Shown: positions 26,931 to 36,294 of the stretch, piece after piece | Position numbering within the stretch: position 1 is the stretch's first letter | How the letters are laid out: each line of letters opens with the position of its first letter | Assembly: GCA_016866305.1 (NCBI GenBank) | Contig: VGMX01000001.1 | Span: 1 to 64,000 of the forward strand | Direction of reading: 5' to 3' | Origin: Chlorobiota bacterium | Lineage (GTDB): Bacteria > Bacteroidota > Chlorobiia > Chlorobiales > Chlorobiaceae | DNA length: 64,000 nucleotides | Program-made: the position numbers and the translations under genes | The notes under the pieces: generated by a model | Database searches by the model: none | Told to the model about the DNA's origin: nothing | Seen by the model: the letters and a program-made list of their open reading frames with translations, nothing else

Positions 26931-28070
26931 ATGGCATCGAAAAAGTTCACTGTTCTTCTCATTTGCATGGCATTATCCGCCGCCATAAGCGCGTGTGCGA
27001 AAAGCGAACAAACGCTGTCGGCAAGCCGCCGGACCTACACGATTGTAACCGTTGCCGCAAATCTCGATCACCCCTGGTCGGTGGCGTTCCTTACCGACGG
27101 CTCTTTTCTGGTAACCGAAAGAAGCGGGCAACTCCTGAAAATCAGCCGCGACGGCCAGAAGCGCGAAATCATAAAAGGTCTTCCTCCGGTTGCCGCAGAA
27201 GATCAGGGCGGCCTTATGGACATTATTACGGATCCGTCATTCCGTTCGAACCGCACCATTTACTTTTCCTTTTCAGCAGGAGGTCCGGCTGGAACCGGCA
27301 CCGAAGTGGCTCGGGCACAGCTCAACGGAACAACCCTTGAAAATGTACGGATCATTTTCAGAGCCCAGCCGAAAACCCCGGCCAGCAAGCATTATGGCTC
27401 ACGCCTCCTGATAGCTCCGGACGGCAAACTGCTCGTCACGCTAGGCGAAAAAACCATCATGCAGGAGGCTCAGAACAGAGGGAACCATCTCGGAAGCGTC
27501 ATCCGCATCAACCCGGACGGCACGGTTCCCCCTGATAATCCGTTCACCGCAACAGCGGGAGTCCTGCCTGAAATCTATTCCTACGGGCACCGAAACATCC
27601 AGGGAATCGCCCGGCACCCGAAAACCGGAGAAATCTGGATGCACGAACATGGTCCACTTGGAGGTGATGAGCTCAATATCCTGAAAAAAGGCGCAAATTA
27701 CGGATGGCCGCTCGTAACATATGGTATCGACTACAGCGGAAAAATCATTTCGACCAGATCAGCCGCTCCCGGCATCGAGCCCCCTCTGATTCACTGGACA
27801 CCATGCATTGCCCCATCGGGAATGACCTTCTACACGGGAAACCGCTACCCGGAATGGAAAGGCAATCTGTTCGTCGGTTCACTGATCCAGCAGCATCTCA
27901 GAAGACTGGTGCTCGCAGGGAATACGGTGACACATCAGGAAAAAATGTTCGGAGAACTTGAGGAACGAATCCGTGACGTCCGCGAGGGACCTGACGGCTA
28001 TCTCTATCTGCTGACCGACAGAAACAACGGGAGGCTGCTGCGCATTGAACCGGCAAATGCATCGGAATAA
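26931..28070 (+). CDS. Lipoprotein PQQ-type sugar dehydrogenase (YliI-like)
   Basis: 379 residues. N-terminal lipoprotein signal MASKKFTVLLICMALSAA with lipobox ISAC, so it is lipid-anchored outside the cytoplasm. Six-bladed beta-propeller of the glucose/sorbosone dehydrogenase family: DHPWSVAFLTDGSFLVTER, DQGGLMDIITDPSF, YSYGHRNIQGIARHP, HEHGPLGGDELN. Members use PQQ to oxidise sugars; no PQQ synthesis gene is in the window, so the cofactor source is open. Sits between the nifA region and nifH without an obvious link. Confidence 0.85.
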   Translation: MASKKFTVLLICMALSAAISACAKSEQTLSASRRTYTIVTVAANLDHPWSVAFLTDGSFLVTERSGQLLKISRDGQKREIIKGLPPVAAEDQGGLMDIITDPSFRSNRTIYFSFSAGGPAGTGTEVARAQLNGTTLENVRIIFRAQPKTPASKHYGSRLLIAPDGKLLVTLGEKTIMQEAQNRGNHLGSVIRINPDGTVPPDNPFTATAGVLPEIYSYGHRNIQGIARHPKTGEIWMHEHGPLGGDELNILKKGANYGWPLVTYGIDYSGKIISTRSAAPGIEPPLIHWTPCIAPSGMTFYTGNRYPEWKGNLFVGSLIQQHLRRLVLAGNTVTHQEKMFGELEERIRDVREGPDGYLYLLTDRNNGRLLRIEPANASE

Positions 28071-28345
28071 TTTTTTCCCACTGGGGATACTTCCGTCCGG
28101 AGCAATAAATTACAAATATGTAGAATAACAGAAAAGCAACCGGCAGGATATTGCCCCTCCCTGCCCCTTCCGCCCGGCTGCGAAAACCTCGCCAGGCAAC
28201 AGAAAAATCAAGGGTAACCGGAAAAACATCCGGAAATCCCCATGGCTCCCCATGCAAGAAAAAACACAGCAGGATCGACACCCGATCACTGAAAACAGGA
28301 AATCCTGCGGTGTCCGGTAACGGCAACAATTCCGGGGAATGAACA

Positions 28346-28391
28346 AACGACATAAATGTAGCTTCGCGCGTCTTACTACATTTATGTCGTT
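28346..28391. promoter_or_regulatory. Perfect 16-bp inverted repeat upstream of nifH
   Basis: AACGACATAAATGTAG (28346-28361) and CTACATTTATGTCGTT (28376-28391) are exact reverse complements with a 14-base loop. Each arm is itself nearly symmetric (ACAT-AA-ATGT and ACAT-TT-ATGT), giving two operator-like sites 28 bp centre to centre. It lies ~155 bp upstream of the sigma-54 promoter, where enhancers usually lie. It does not match the NifA consensus TGT-N10-ACA. A terminator for the upstream gene is the alternative. Confidence 0.6.
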
Positions 28392-28545
28392 ATTTTCTTC
28401 TCCATAACTCCTCACAGCCAAAAAAATTTTGGCGCATCTCCTGCAGAAAAATCTCTTCTTCGAAACCGGAACAGCGCTGATAATAAAAGGTTACGCTTTC
28501 TGTAATCCCTGTACGACAAACATTTCGCCTGCCACCTCCTTGCTT

Positions 28546-28561
28546 TGGCACAGATATTGCA
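28546..28561 (+). promoter_or_regulatory. Sigma-54 promoter of nifH
   Basis: TGGCAC-AGATA-TTGCA: exact -24 GG and -12 GC elements with correct spacing. Start expected near 28571, giving a ~78-base leader to nifH. NifA (21854-23488) is the expected activator. Confidence 0.92.
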
Positions 28562-28636
28562 TTAAACAAACATAATTATTCAGACAAACAAACGTTGAGT
28601 CCTGAATATTTTACGAAAAAGATAAAGATAACCTAA

Positions 28637-29473
<837 letters not shown>

Positions 29474-29499
29474 CACAACAAAAAAAGGAGAACTCGCAC

Positions 29500-29853
29500 A
29501 TGTTAATGATCAGAACAATCGTCAGGCCTGAAAAAGTACACGACGTCATGCAGGGACTGCTCGACGCTGGTTATCCGGCTGTCACCAAAATATCTGTTGT
29601 GGGAAGGGGCAAGCAGCGCGGTCTCCGTGTCGGGGATGTCGTCTACGATGAACTTCCCAAAGAGATGCTCTTTGTCGTGGTTCCCGATACCGACAAGGAT
29701 TTCGTGATCCGGGCGATCCTCGACAATGCCAAAACCGGCTCCGAAGGCAAGTTCGGCGACGGCAAAATCTTTGTATCCGCTGTCGAGGAGGTCTACACCA
29801 TCAGCTCCGGAACGAAGGAAAGCGAACCGGCACTTGCCGGAAAGGAGGCCTGA
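29500..29853 (+). CDS. nifI1: NifI1, nitrogenase-specific PII protein
   Basis: 117 residues. PII-fold: MIRTIVRPEKVHDVMQGLLDAGYPAVTKI, T-loop region GRGKQRGLRVGDVVYDELPKEM, and GSEGKFGDGKIFVS. Located between nifH and nifD like the archaeal and green-sulfur NifI proteins, which form a complex with NifI2 that binds and switches off NifDK when nitrogen is plentiful. Overlaps nifI2 by one base (TGATG). Confidence 0.95.
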   Translation: MLMIRTIVRPEKVHDVMQGLLDAGYPAVTKISVVGRGKQRGLRVGDVVYDELPKEMLFVVVPDTDKDFVIRAILDNAKTGSEGKFGDGKIFVSAVEEVYTISSGTKESEPALAGKEA

Positions 29854-30230
29854 TGAAAGAGATCATTTCCGTTATCCGCATCAACAAGGTGAACGAGACC
29901 AAGAAGGCGCTGGTCGATGCCGGCATCCCGGCATTCACGGCAACCGGACGGGTCATGGGGCGCGGCAAGGGCCAGGTTCACTTCGACATTCTGCAGGGCG
30001 CCGAAGCCGGCCATCCTGAAGCCATCGCACAGCTCGGCAATGCACCGAGACTCGTGGCAAAAAGGATCCTGACCGTCGTGGTTCCCGATGAGCTGTGCCA
30101 GACGGCCATCGACACGATCATCAGGACCAATCAGACCGGAAAACCCGGGGACGGGAAGATTTTTGTCACACCGATTCTCGATACCGTCAGGGTCAGAACC
30201 GGTGAGGAAGGCGATGAAGCGCTGAACTAA
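29853..30230 (+). CDS. nifI2: NifI2, nitrogenase-specific PII protein
   Basis: 125 residues. PII-fold with MKEIISVIRINKVNETKKAL, a T-loop containing GRGKGQVHFDILQGAEAGHPE, and GDGKIFVTPILDTVRVRTGE. Senses 2-oxoglutarate and ATP/ADP in the family. Partner of NifI1 for post-translational nitrogenase switch-off. Confidence 0.95.
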   Translation: MKEIISVIRINKVNETKKALVDAGIPAFTATGRVMGRGKGQVHFDILQGAEAGHPEAIAQLGNAPRLVAKRILTVVVPDELCQTAIDTIIRTNQTGKPGDGKIFVTPILDTVRVRTGEEGDEALN

Positions 30231-30266
30231 AGAGAACAACTTACAAGGTGTAAAGGAGACCGTTAC

Positions 30267-31901
30267 ATGGAGCCAATGAATCATTATCCGGATCCGATCA
30301 AAATCAGAGAGGAGCTGGTAGAAAAATATCCGGCGAAAGTCGCTAAGAAGCGCACCAAGTCGATTATCATCAACGACCCGGAAACCATACCGGAAGTACA
30401 GGCCAACGTGCGGACCGTTCCAGGCATCATAACCCAGCGAGGGTGCTCGTACGCAGGATGCAAGGGTGTGGTGCTCGGTCCGACCCGCGATATCGTCAAC
30501 ATCGTTCACGGCCCGATCGGCTGCAGCTTCTACGCCTGGCTGACCCGCCGCAACCAGACAAGACCGGAAAGCCCGGAGCACGAAAACTTCATCACCTACT
30601 GCTTCTCGACCGACATGCAGGAGGAACATGTGGTGTTCGGCGGGGAAAAGAAGCTGAAGCTGGCAATCCAGGAAGCCTACGACCTTTTTCATCCGAAAGC
30701 CATCGCGATCTTCTCGACCTGCCCGGTCGGCCTGATCGGTGACGACGTGCACGCCGTTTCCAAGGAGATGCGGGAAAAACTCGGCGACTGCAACGTCTTC
30801 GGCTTCAGCTGTGAAGGCTACCGTGGCGTGAGCCAGTCGGCCGGTCACCACATCGCCAACAACGGCGTGTTCAAGCACATGGTCGGCCGCAACAACGACC
30901 AGAAGGAGGGCAAGTTCAAGCTGAACCTGCTCGGAGAATACAACATCGGCGGCGACGCATTCGAGATCGAGCGCATCTTCGAAAAATGCGGCATCACGCT
31001 CGTGGCATCGTTCAGCGGCAACTCCACTGTCGGTGCACTTGAAAATGCGCACACTGCGGACCTGAACGTGATCATGTGCCACCGCTCGATCAACTACATG
31101 GGCGAGATGATGGAGACCAAGTACGGCATTCCGTGGATGAAGGTGAACTTCGTCGGCGCCGAATCGACGGCCAAGTCACTCCGCAAGATTGCCGAGTACT
31201 TCGACGATGAAGGGCTCAAAGTCCGTGTCGAGGAGGTGATCGCAGAGGAGATGCCGAAAGTGAAGGCTGTGATCGACGAGATCCGCCCGAGAACTGAAGG
31301 AAAAACCGCCATGCTCTTCGTCGGCGGCTCGCGTGCGCACCATTACCAGGATCTCTTCACCGAGCTTGGCATGAAAACGGTTGCCGCAGGTTACGAATTT
31401 GCGCACCGAGACGACTACGAGGGCCGTCATGTGCTCCCGAACATCAAGATCGACGCCGACAGCAAGAACATCGAGGAACTGAAAGTCGAGCCCGATCCGG
31501 AAAAATACAACCCCCGCAAGAGCGAGGCCGAACTTGAGGCGCTCAAGGAAAAAGGACTCGAGATCAACGGGTACGAGGGCATGATGAAGCAGATGCTGAA
31601 AAAATCGCTCGTTGTCGATGACGTCAGCCACTATGAATCGGAAAAGCTGATCGAAATCTACAAACCGGACATCTTCTGTGCGGGCATCAAGGAAAAGTAT
31701 GTCGTACAGAAAATGGGCGTGCCGCTCAAGCAGCTCCACAGCTACGACTACGGCGGCCCTTACACCGGATTCGTCGGGGCGACGAACTTCTACCGGGACA
31801 TCGACCGCATGGTGAACAACCCTGTCTGGAAAATGATCAAGGCCCCCTGGGAAAAAACCGGAAACGAAGCAGAGCTTGCAGCCAGCTACGTTACACAGTA
31901 A
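30267..31901 (+). CDS. nifD: NifD, nitrogenase molybdenum-iron protein alpha chain
   Basis: 544 residues, longer than the ~490 of proteobacterial NifD owing to an inserted C-terminal segment (SEAELEALKEKGLEINGYEG), usual in the group with NifI proteins. P-cluster cysteines near GCSYAGCKGV and NIVHGPIGCSFYAW; cofactor cysteine in the early half; histidine ligand in LHSYDYGGPYTGF. With NifK forms the dinitrogenase tetramer. Confidence 0.97.
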   Translation: MEPMNHYPDPIKIREELVEKYPAKVAKKRTKSIIINDPETIPEVQANVRTVPGIITQRGCSYAGCKGVVLGPTRDIVNIVHGPIGCSFYAWLTRRNQTRPESPEHENFITYCFSTDMQEEHVVFGGEKKLKLAIQEAYDLFHPKAIAIFSTCPVGLIGDDVHAVSKEMREKLGDCNVFGFSCEGYRGVSQSAGHHIANNGVFKHMVGRNNDQKEGKFKLNLLGEYNIGGDAFEIERIFEKCGITLVASFSGNSTVGALENAHTADLNVIMCHRSINYMGEMMETKYGIPWMKVNFVGAESTAKSLRKIAEYFDDEGLKVRVEEVIAEEMPKVKAVIDEIRPRTEGKTAMLFVGGSRAHHYQDLFTELGMKTVAAGYEFAHRDDYEGRHVLPNIKIDADSKNIEELKVEPDPEKYNPRKSEAELEALKEKGLEINGYEGMMKQMLKKSLVVDDVSHYESEKLIEIYKPDIFCAGIKEKYVVQKMGVPLKQLHSYDYGGPYTGFVGATNFYRDIDRMVNNPVWKMIKAPWEKTGNEAELAASYVTQ

Positions 31902-31927
31902 TCAGGAACACACAGACTATAAGATCA

Positions 31928-33307
31928 ATGTTACTACGACACACCACAAAAGAGGTCAAGGAGCGCGAAGGCCTGACGATCAACCCGGCTAAAACCTGCC
32001 AGCCGATCGGAGCCATGTATGCCGCGCTCGGCGTTCACGGCTGTCTGCCTCACAGCCACGGCTCCCAGGGATGCTGCTCCTATCACCGCAGCACCCTCAC
32101 ACGCCACTACAAGGAACCGGTCATGGCAGCAACCAGCTCGTTCACCGAAGGCGCTTCGGTGTTCGGTGGCCAGGCGAACCTGCTCTCGGCGATCGAAACC
32201 ATCTTTTCGGTCTACGATCCGGATATCATCGCCGTGCACTCGACCTGCCTGTCGGAAACCATCGGTGACGACCTGCAGCAGATCACGAAAAAAGCAAGCG
32301 ACGACGGAAAGATTCCCGAGGGCAAGTACGTGATCTATGCCAGCACCCCGAGCTTTGTCGGATCGCATGTCACCGGTTATGCCAACATGGTTACCGGCAT
32401 CGCCGAACAGTTCGCCGAGTCCAGTGGAGAAAAGAAAAACCAGGTCAACATCATAGCCGGCTGGATGGAGCCGTCCGACATGCGGGAAATCAAGAGGCTG
32501 TCGGCAGAACTCGGCGTAAAGATCGTGCTCTTCCCCGACACCTCCGACGTGCTCGATGCACCGCAGACCGGAAAGCACGAATTCTACCCGAAAGGCGGCA
32601 CAACGGTTGAAGAACTGAAAAGCACCGGCGACAGCAAATGCTCGCTCGCTCTCGGATGCATGAGCGCCGAACCTGCAGCCATCGCGCTCGAAAAAAAATG
32701 CAAGACCCCTTTCGAAACCGTCGACATGCCGATCGGCCTCGGTGCAACCGACCGCTTCATCATGACACTCGCCAAGGCAGCGGGCGTTGCGGTTCCGGAC
32801 TCGATCACCGCTGAAAGAGGGCGGCTCGTCGATGTGATGACCGACATGGAACAGTACTTCCATGGCAAGAAAGTGGCACTCTTCGGCGATCCCGACCAGA
32901 TCATTCCGCTCACCGAATTCCTGCTCGACCTCGGCATGAAACCAATGCACATCGTCAGCGGCACACCCGGCCTCAGGTTCGAAAAGCGCATGCGTGAAAT
33001 TCTCGAACGCGCTCCCTATGCGAATTTCAGGAACGGCATGGGCGCCGACATGTTCCTTCTCCACCAGTGGATCAAGAACGAACCGGTTGACCTGCTTATC
33101 GGCAACACTTACGGCAAGTACATCGCCCGTGACGAGGACATCCCGTTCGTACGGTTCGGTTTCCCGATCCTCGACCGCATCGGCCACAGCTACTTCCCCA
33201 GTGTGGGATACACCGGCGGCCTGAGGCTGCTTGAAAAAATTCTCGGTGTCTTCATGGACCGTCAGGACCGTGATGCTCTTGAGGAGAAGTTCGAACTCGT
33301 GATGTAA
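31928..33307 (+). CDS. nifK: NifK, nitrogenase molybdenum-iron protein beta chain
   Basis: 459 residues, lacking the ~50-residue N-terminal extension of Azotobacter NifK as in other NifI-type operons. P-cluster cysteines in PAKTCQPIGAMYA, GCLPHSHGSQGCCSYHR and AVHSTCLSETIGDD. A repeat element (33309-33448) starts one base after the stop and separates nifK from nifE. Confidence 0.97.
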   Translation: MLLRHTTKEVKEREGLTINPAKTCQPIGAMYAALGVHGCLPHSHGSQGCCSYHRSTLTRHYKEPVMAATSSFTEGASVFGGQANLLSAIETIFSVYDPDIIAVHSTCLSETIGDDLQQITKKASDDGKIPEGKYVIYASTPSFVGSHVTGYANMVTGIAEQFAESSGEKKNQVNIIAGWMEPSDMREIKRLSAELGVKIVLFPDTSDVLDAPQTGKHEFYPKGGTTVEELKSTGDSKCSLALGCMSAEPAAIALEKKCKTPFETVDMPIGLGATDRFIMTLAKAAGVAVPDSITAERGRLVDVMTDMEQYFHGKKVALFGDPDQIIPLTEFLLDLGMKPMHIVSGTPGLRFEKRMREILERAPYANFRNGMGADMFLLHQWIKNEPVDLLIGNTYGKYIARDEDIPFVRFGFPILDRIGHSYFPSVGYTGGLRLLEKILGVFMDRQDRDALEEKFELVM

Positions 33308-33308
33308 G

Positions 33309-33448
33309 GTCATCTCTTTTTGTCTGTTCCGAAGCCCGATTGCAACGTTGGGCGGTACTCGAAATCCTCATGTACTGCGTGTACACTCCGGTTTCTCCGT
33401 TCCGTCCGCCTTGCACCCAGGCTTCTCACCACGACAGAAAAAGATGAC
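33309..33448. repeat. Palindrome-ended dispersed repeat, copy 3, between nifK and nifE
   Basis: 140-bp relative of copies 1 and 2. Shared interior: GGCGGTACTCGAAATCCTCATGTAC, GTGTACACTCCGG, CCGTCCGCCTTGCAC. Its arms GTCATCTCTTTTTGTC and GACAGAAAAAGATGAC pair at 14 of 16 positions but differ completely in sequence from the arms of copies 1 and 2. It starts one base after the nifK stop, so the folded RNA could protect nifHDK mRNA or reduce read-through to nifENB. Confidence 0.8.
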
Positions 33449-33543
33449 TGAAGAGAAGATTAACGGACCAAAGGAACACTCCCGGCATTGCCGGGAGTGG
33501 CTCCTGAAACATGGAATTACTTATTGAAAAAGGGGTTGGCAGC

Positions 33544-34908
33544 ATGAAGGAAGAGATCGGCATTCTTGAGGCAAGGCAAAGCCAGATTTTCGAGAAAAGA
33601 AGCGGAGAGGAACAGCAATTCGACATTGCATGCGACAAGACAAGCCTTTCCGGTTCTGTCAGCCAGCGCGCCTGTGTCTTCTGTGGTTCCCGGGTGGTCC
33701 TCTATCCGGTTGCCGACGCCATTCATATCGTGCACGGCCCGATCGGTTGCGCGGCATACACCTGGGATATCCGCGGAGCCGTCTCTTCAGGTCCTGAACT
33801 GCACCGGCTGAGTTTTTCGACCGACCTGCAGGAAATGGACGTGATCTATGGCGGGGAAAAAAAGCTTTACCGTTCCCTTGTCGAACTGATCGACCAGTAT
33901 CAGCCAAAAGCGGCTTTCATCTACTCGACCTGCATTATCGGACTGATCGGTGACGACATCGAGGCTGTCTGCAAAAAAGTCGCAAAAGAAAAGGGAATCC
34001 CGGTCATGCCGGTGCATTCCGAAGGATTCAAGGGAACAAAGAAGGATGGGTACAAGGCTGCCTGTTCGGCCCTCATGAAACTGATCGGCACCGGCTCGAC
34101 CGAAGGGATCAGTAAATACAGCATCAACATCCTCGGGGAATTCAACCTGGCAGGAGAAGCCTGGATCATCCGGGAATATTACGAAAGAATGGGCATCCAG
34201 GTCGTGGCCACCATGACCGGTGACGGCAGGATCGATGCCATCCGGCGATCCCACGGAGCGTCACTCAACGTGGTGCAGTGCTCGGGTTCCATGACCACGC
34301 TGGCCAGGGAGATGGAAGAGAAATACGGCATCCCCTGCATCCGCGTCTCGTACTTCGGTTTCGAAGACATGTCCAAGTCGCTGTATGACGTTGCGGCACT
34401 GTTCCCCGACAGGCCGGAAATCATGGAGAGGGCACGGGAAATCGTGCGTGACGAGATCAGGAAATACTATCCCGAAATGCAGAAGTTCAGGAGCGCACTG
34501 ACCGGAAAAAAAGCGGCGATCTATGTCGGAGGCGCATTCAAGACCTTCTCGCTGTTCAAGGCCCTCCGTACGGTCGGAATGTCCGTGGTGCTCGCCGGTT
34601 CCCAGACCGGGAACAAGGATGATTACCGTCGCCTCAAGGAGATGTGCGACGAAGGCACGGTGATCGTGGACGACTCGAACCCGGTGGAGCTTTCCAAATT
34701 CGTGCTTGAAAAGGAGGCCGACCTGCTCATCGGCGGCGTCAAGGAACGCCCGATCGCCTTCAAGCTTGGCGTCGGCTTCTGCGACCACAACCACGAACGG
34801 AAGATTCCGCTGGCAGGATTCGTCGGCATGTACAATTTCGCAAAAGAAGTTTATGAATCGGTGATGAGCCCCGTGTGGCAGTTCTCTCCGAGAAAAGGAG
34901 GTCTCTGA
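33544..34908 (+). CDS. nifE: NifE, cofactor assembly scaffold subunit
   Basis: 454 residues from the ATG at 33544, preceded by AAGGGG; the tracked ATG 11 codons upstream lacks a ribosome site. Seen: SQRACVFCGSRVVLYPVADAIHIVHGPIGC, NifD-like cysteines, and TMTGDGRIDAIRRSHGASLN. With NifN forms the scaffold on which NifB-cofactor matures to the iron-molybdenum cofactor. Stop overlaps the nifN start (TGATG). Confidence 0.95.
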   Translation: MKEEIGILEARQSQIFEKRSGEEQQFDIACDKTSLSGSVSQRACVFCGSRVVLYPVADAIHIVHGPIGCAAYTWDIRGAVSSGPELHRLSFSTDLQEMDVIYGGEKKLYRSLVELIDQYQPKAAFIYSTCIIGLIGDDIEAVCKKVAKEKGIPVMPVHSEGFKGTKKDGYKAACSALMKLIGTGSTEGISKYSINILGEFNLAGEAWIIREYYERMGIQVVATMTGDGRIDAIRRSHGASLNVVQCSGSMTTLAREMEEKYGIPCIRVSYFGFEDMSKSLYDVAALFPDRPEIMERAREIVRDEIRKYYPEMQKFRSALTGKKAAIYVGGAFKTFSLFKALRTVGMSVVLAGSQTGNKDDYRRLKEMCDEGTVIVDDSNPVELSKFVLEKEADLLIGGVKERPIAFKLGVGFCDHNHERKIPLAGFVGMYNFAKEVYESVMSPVWQFSPRKGGL

Positions 34909-36281
34909 TGACAACGACAGCAAAAACGCCCATGACTGCCAAGGCGGCCACCCAGAATGCCTGCAAACTCTGCAACCCACTGGGCGCATGCCTGGCTTTC
35001 AGGGGCATCGAAAAATGCGTGCCGTTCCTGCACGGATCGCAGGGGTGCGCGACCTATATCCGTCGCTACCTCATCAGCCACTACAAGGAGCCGATCGACA
35101 TCGCCTCATCGAACTTCAACGAAGAGACCGCCGTGTTCGGTGGCAGCCACAACCTGCAGCTCGGTCTGAAGAACGTTTCGCAGCAGTACCGGCCGGAGGT
35201 GATCGGCATTGCCACCACCTGTCTTTCGGAAACCATCGGTGACGACGTGCCCATGATCCTGAAGGAGTACAGGGCCGTCATGGGCAGCGACGAGCCCCTG
35301 CCGGTGATGATCTTTGCCTCGACACCGAGCTACAGCGGCACCCATATCGACGGATTCCATGCAGCGGTTCGGTCTGCCGTGAAAACGCTTGCCGAGGAAG
35401 GACCCAGGAAAAACCTGGTCAACATCTTCCCGGGAATGATCTCTCCTGCAGACATCCGCTATCTGAAAGAGATCATGAACGCTTTCGGCATTCCGTTCGT
35501 CCTGCTGCCGGACTACTCGCAGACACTCGACGGAGGCCCCTGGGCGGAATATCACCGTATCCCCCCGGGAGGCGCCCCGGTCCATGCCATTGCAAGCACC
35601 GGGTGTGCTTCGGCAAGCATCGAATTCGGCTCCACGCTCGAAGCGCAGAAATCGGCTGCAGGATACCTCGAGGAGCGGTTCGGTGTTCCGCGGCACCACC
35701 TGCCCCTGCCGATCGGCATCAAGGCAAGCGACCGGTTCTTCGCGGTTGTGGAAAAACTGACGGAAAAACCCATGCCCGCAGTGTACGAAGACGAGCGCCG
35801 CCGTCTCGTCGATGCCTATGCAGACGGACACAAATATGTCTTCGGCAAGCGGGCGATCCTTTACGGCGAGGAGGATCTGGTGATCTCGATGGCCGCATTC
35901 CTGCACGAAATCGGCGTGCTGCCGGTGCTCTGCGCCTCGGGCGGCAAGAGCGGCCTCATGAAAAAGCGCCTGCTCGAACTGGTGCCCGACCTGGAAGATC
36001 CCGGCATCAGGGTACGCGAAAATGTGGATTTCGTCGATATCGAACACGAAGCCCCGGAGCTCCTGCCGGACTTCCTCATCGGCAACAGCAAAGGCTTCAC
36101 CATGTCGAAAAGGCACATGCTGCCGCTTGTCAGGATCGGCTTTCCGATTCACGACCGCTTCGGCGGCCAGCGGCTGCACCATCTTGGATACCGTGGCACC
36201 CAGGAGCTGTTCGACAGGATCGTCAACACCGTCATCGAACAGCGGCAAAAAGCTTCATCAATCGGTTACACCTATATGTAA
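34908..36281 (+). CDS. nifN: NifN, cofactor assembly scaffold subunit
   Basis: 457 residues from the ATG at 34908; the tracked extension overlaps nifE. NifK-like: ACKLCNPLGACLAFRGIEKCVPFLHGSQGC, TTCLSETIGDD, and GFPIHDRFGGQRLHHLGY near the end. Partner of NifE. 13 bp before nifB. Confidence 0.95.
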   Translation: MTTTAKTPMTAKAATQNACKLCNPLGACLAFRGIEKCVPFLHGSQGCATYIRRYLISHYKEPIDIASSNFNEETAVFGGSHNLQLGLKNVSQQYRPEVIGIATTCLSETIGDDVPMILKEYRAVMGSDEPLPVMIFASTPSYSGTHIDGFHAAVRSAVKTLAEEGPRKNLVNIFPGMISPADIRYLKEIMNAFGIPFVLLPDYSQTLDGGPWAEYHRIPPGGAPVHAIASTGCASASIEFGSTLEAQKSAAGYLEERFGVPRHHLPLPIGIKASDRFFAVVEKLTEKPMPAVYEDERRRLVDAYADGHKYVFGKRAILYGEEDLVISMAAFLHEIGVLPVLCASGGKSGLMKKRLLELVPDLEDPGIRVRENVDFVDIEHEAPELLPDFLIGNSKGFTMSKRHMLPLVRIGFPIHDRFGGQRLHHLGYRGTQELFDRIVNTVIEQRQKASSIGYTYM

Positions 36282-36294
36282 AAGGGAGGAATCC

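Noticed and set aside
28390-28545. Canonical NifA enhancer TGT-N10-ACA upstream of nifH
   Set aside because: All TGT triplets in the region were checked by eye and none has ACA ten bases further on.
31934-33313. 459-residue ORF on the strand opposite nifK
   Set aside because: Exact shadow of nifK caused by GC-rich third codon positions; no family sense. The same holds for long ORFs opposite aprA, dsrL, dsrA, nifN and qmoB.
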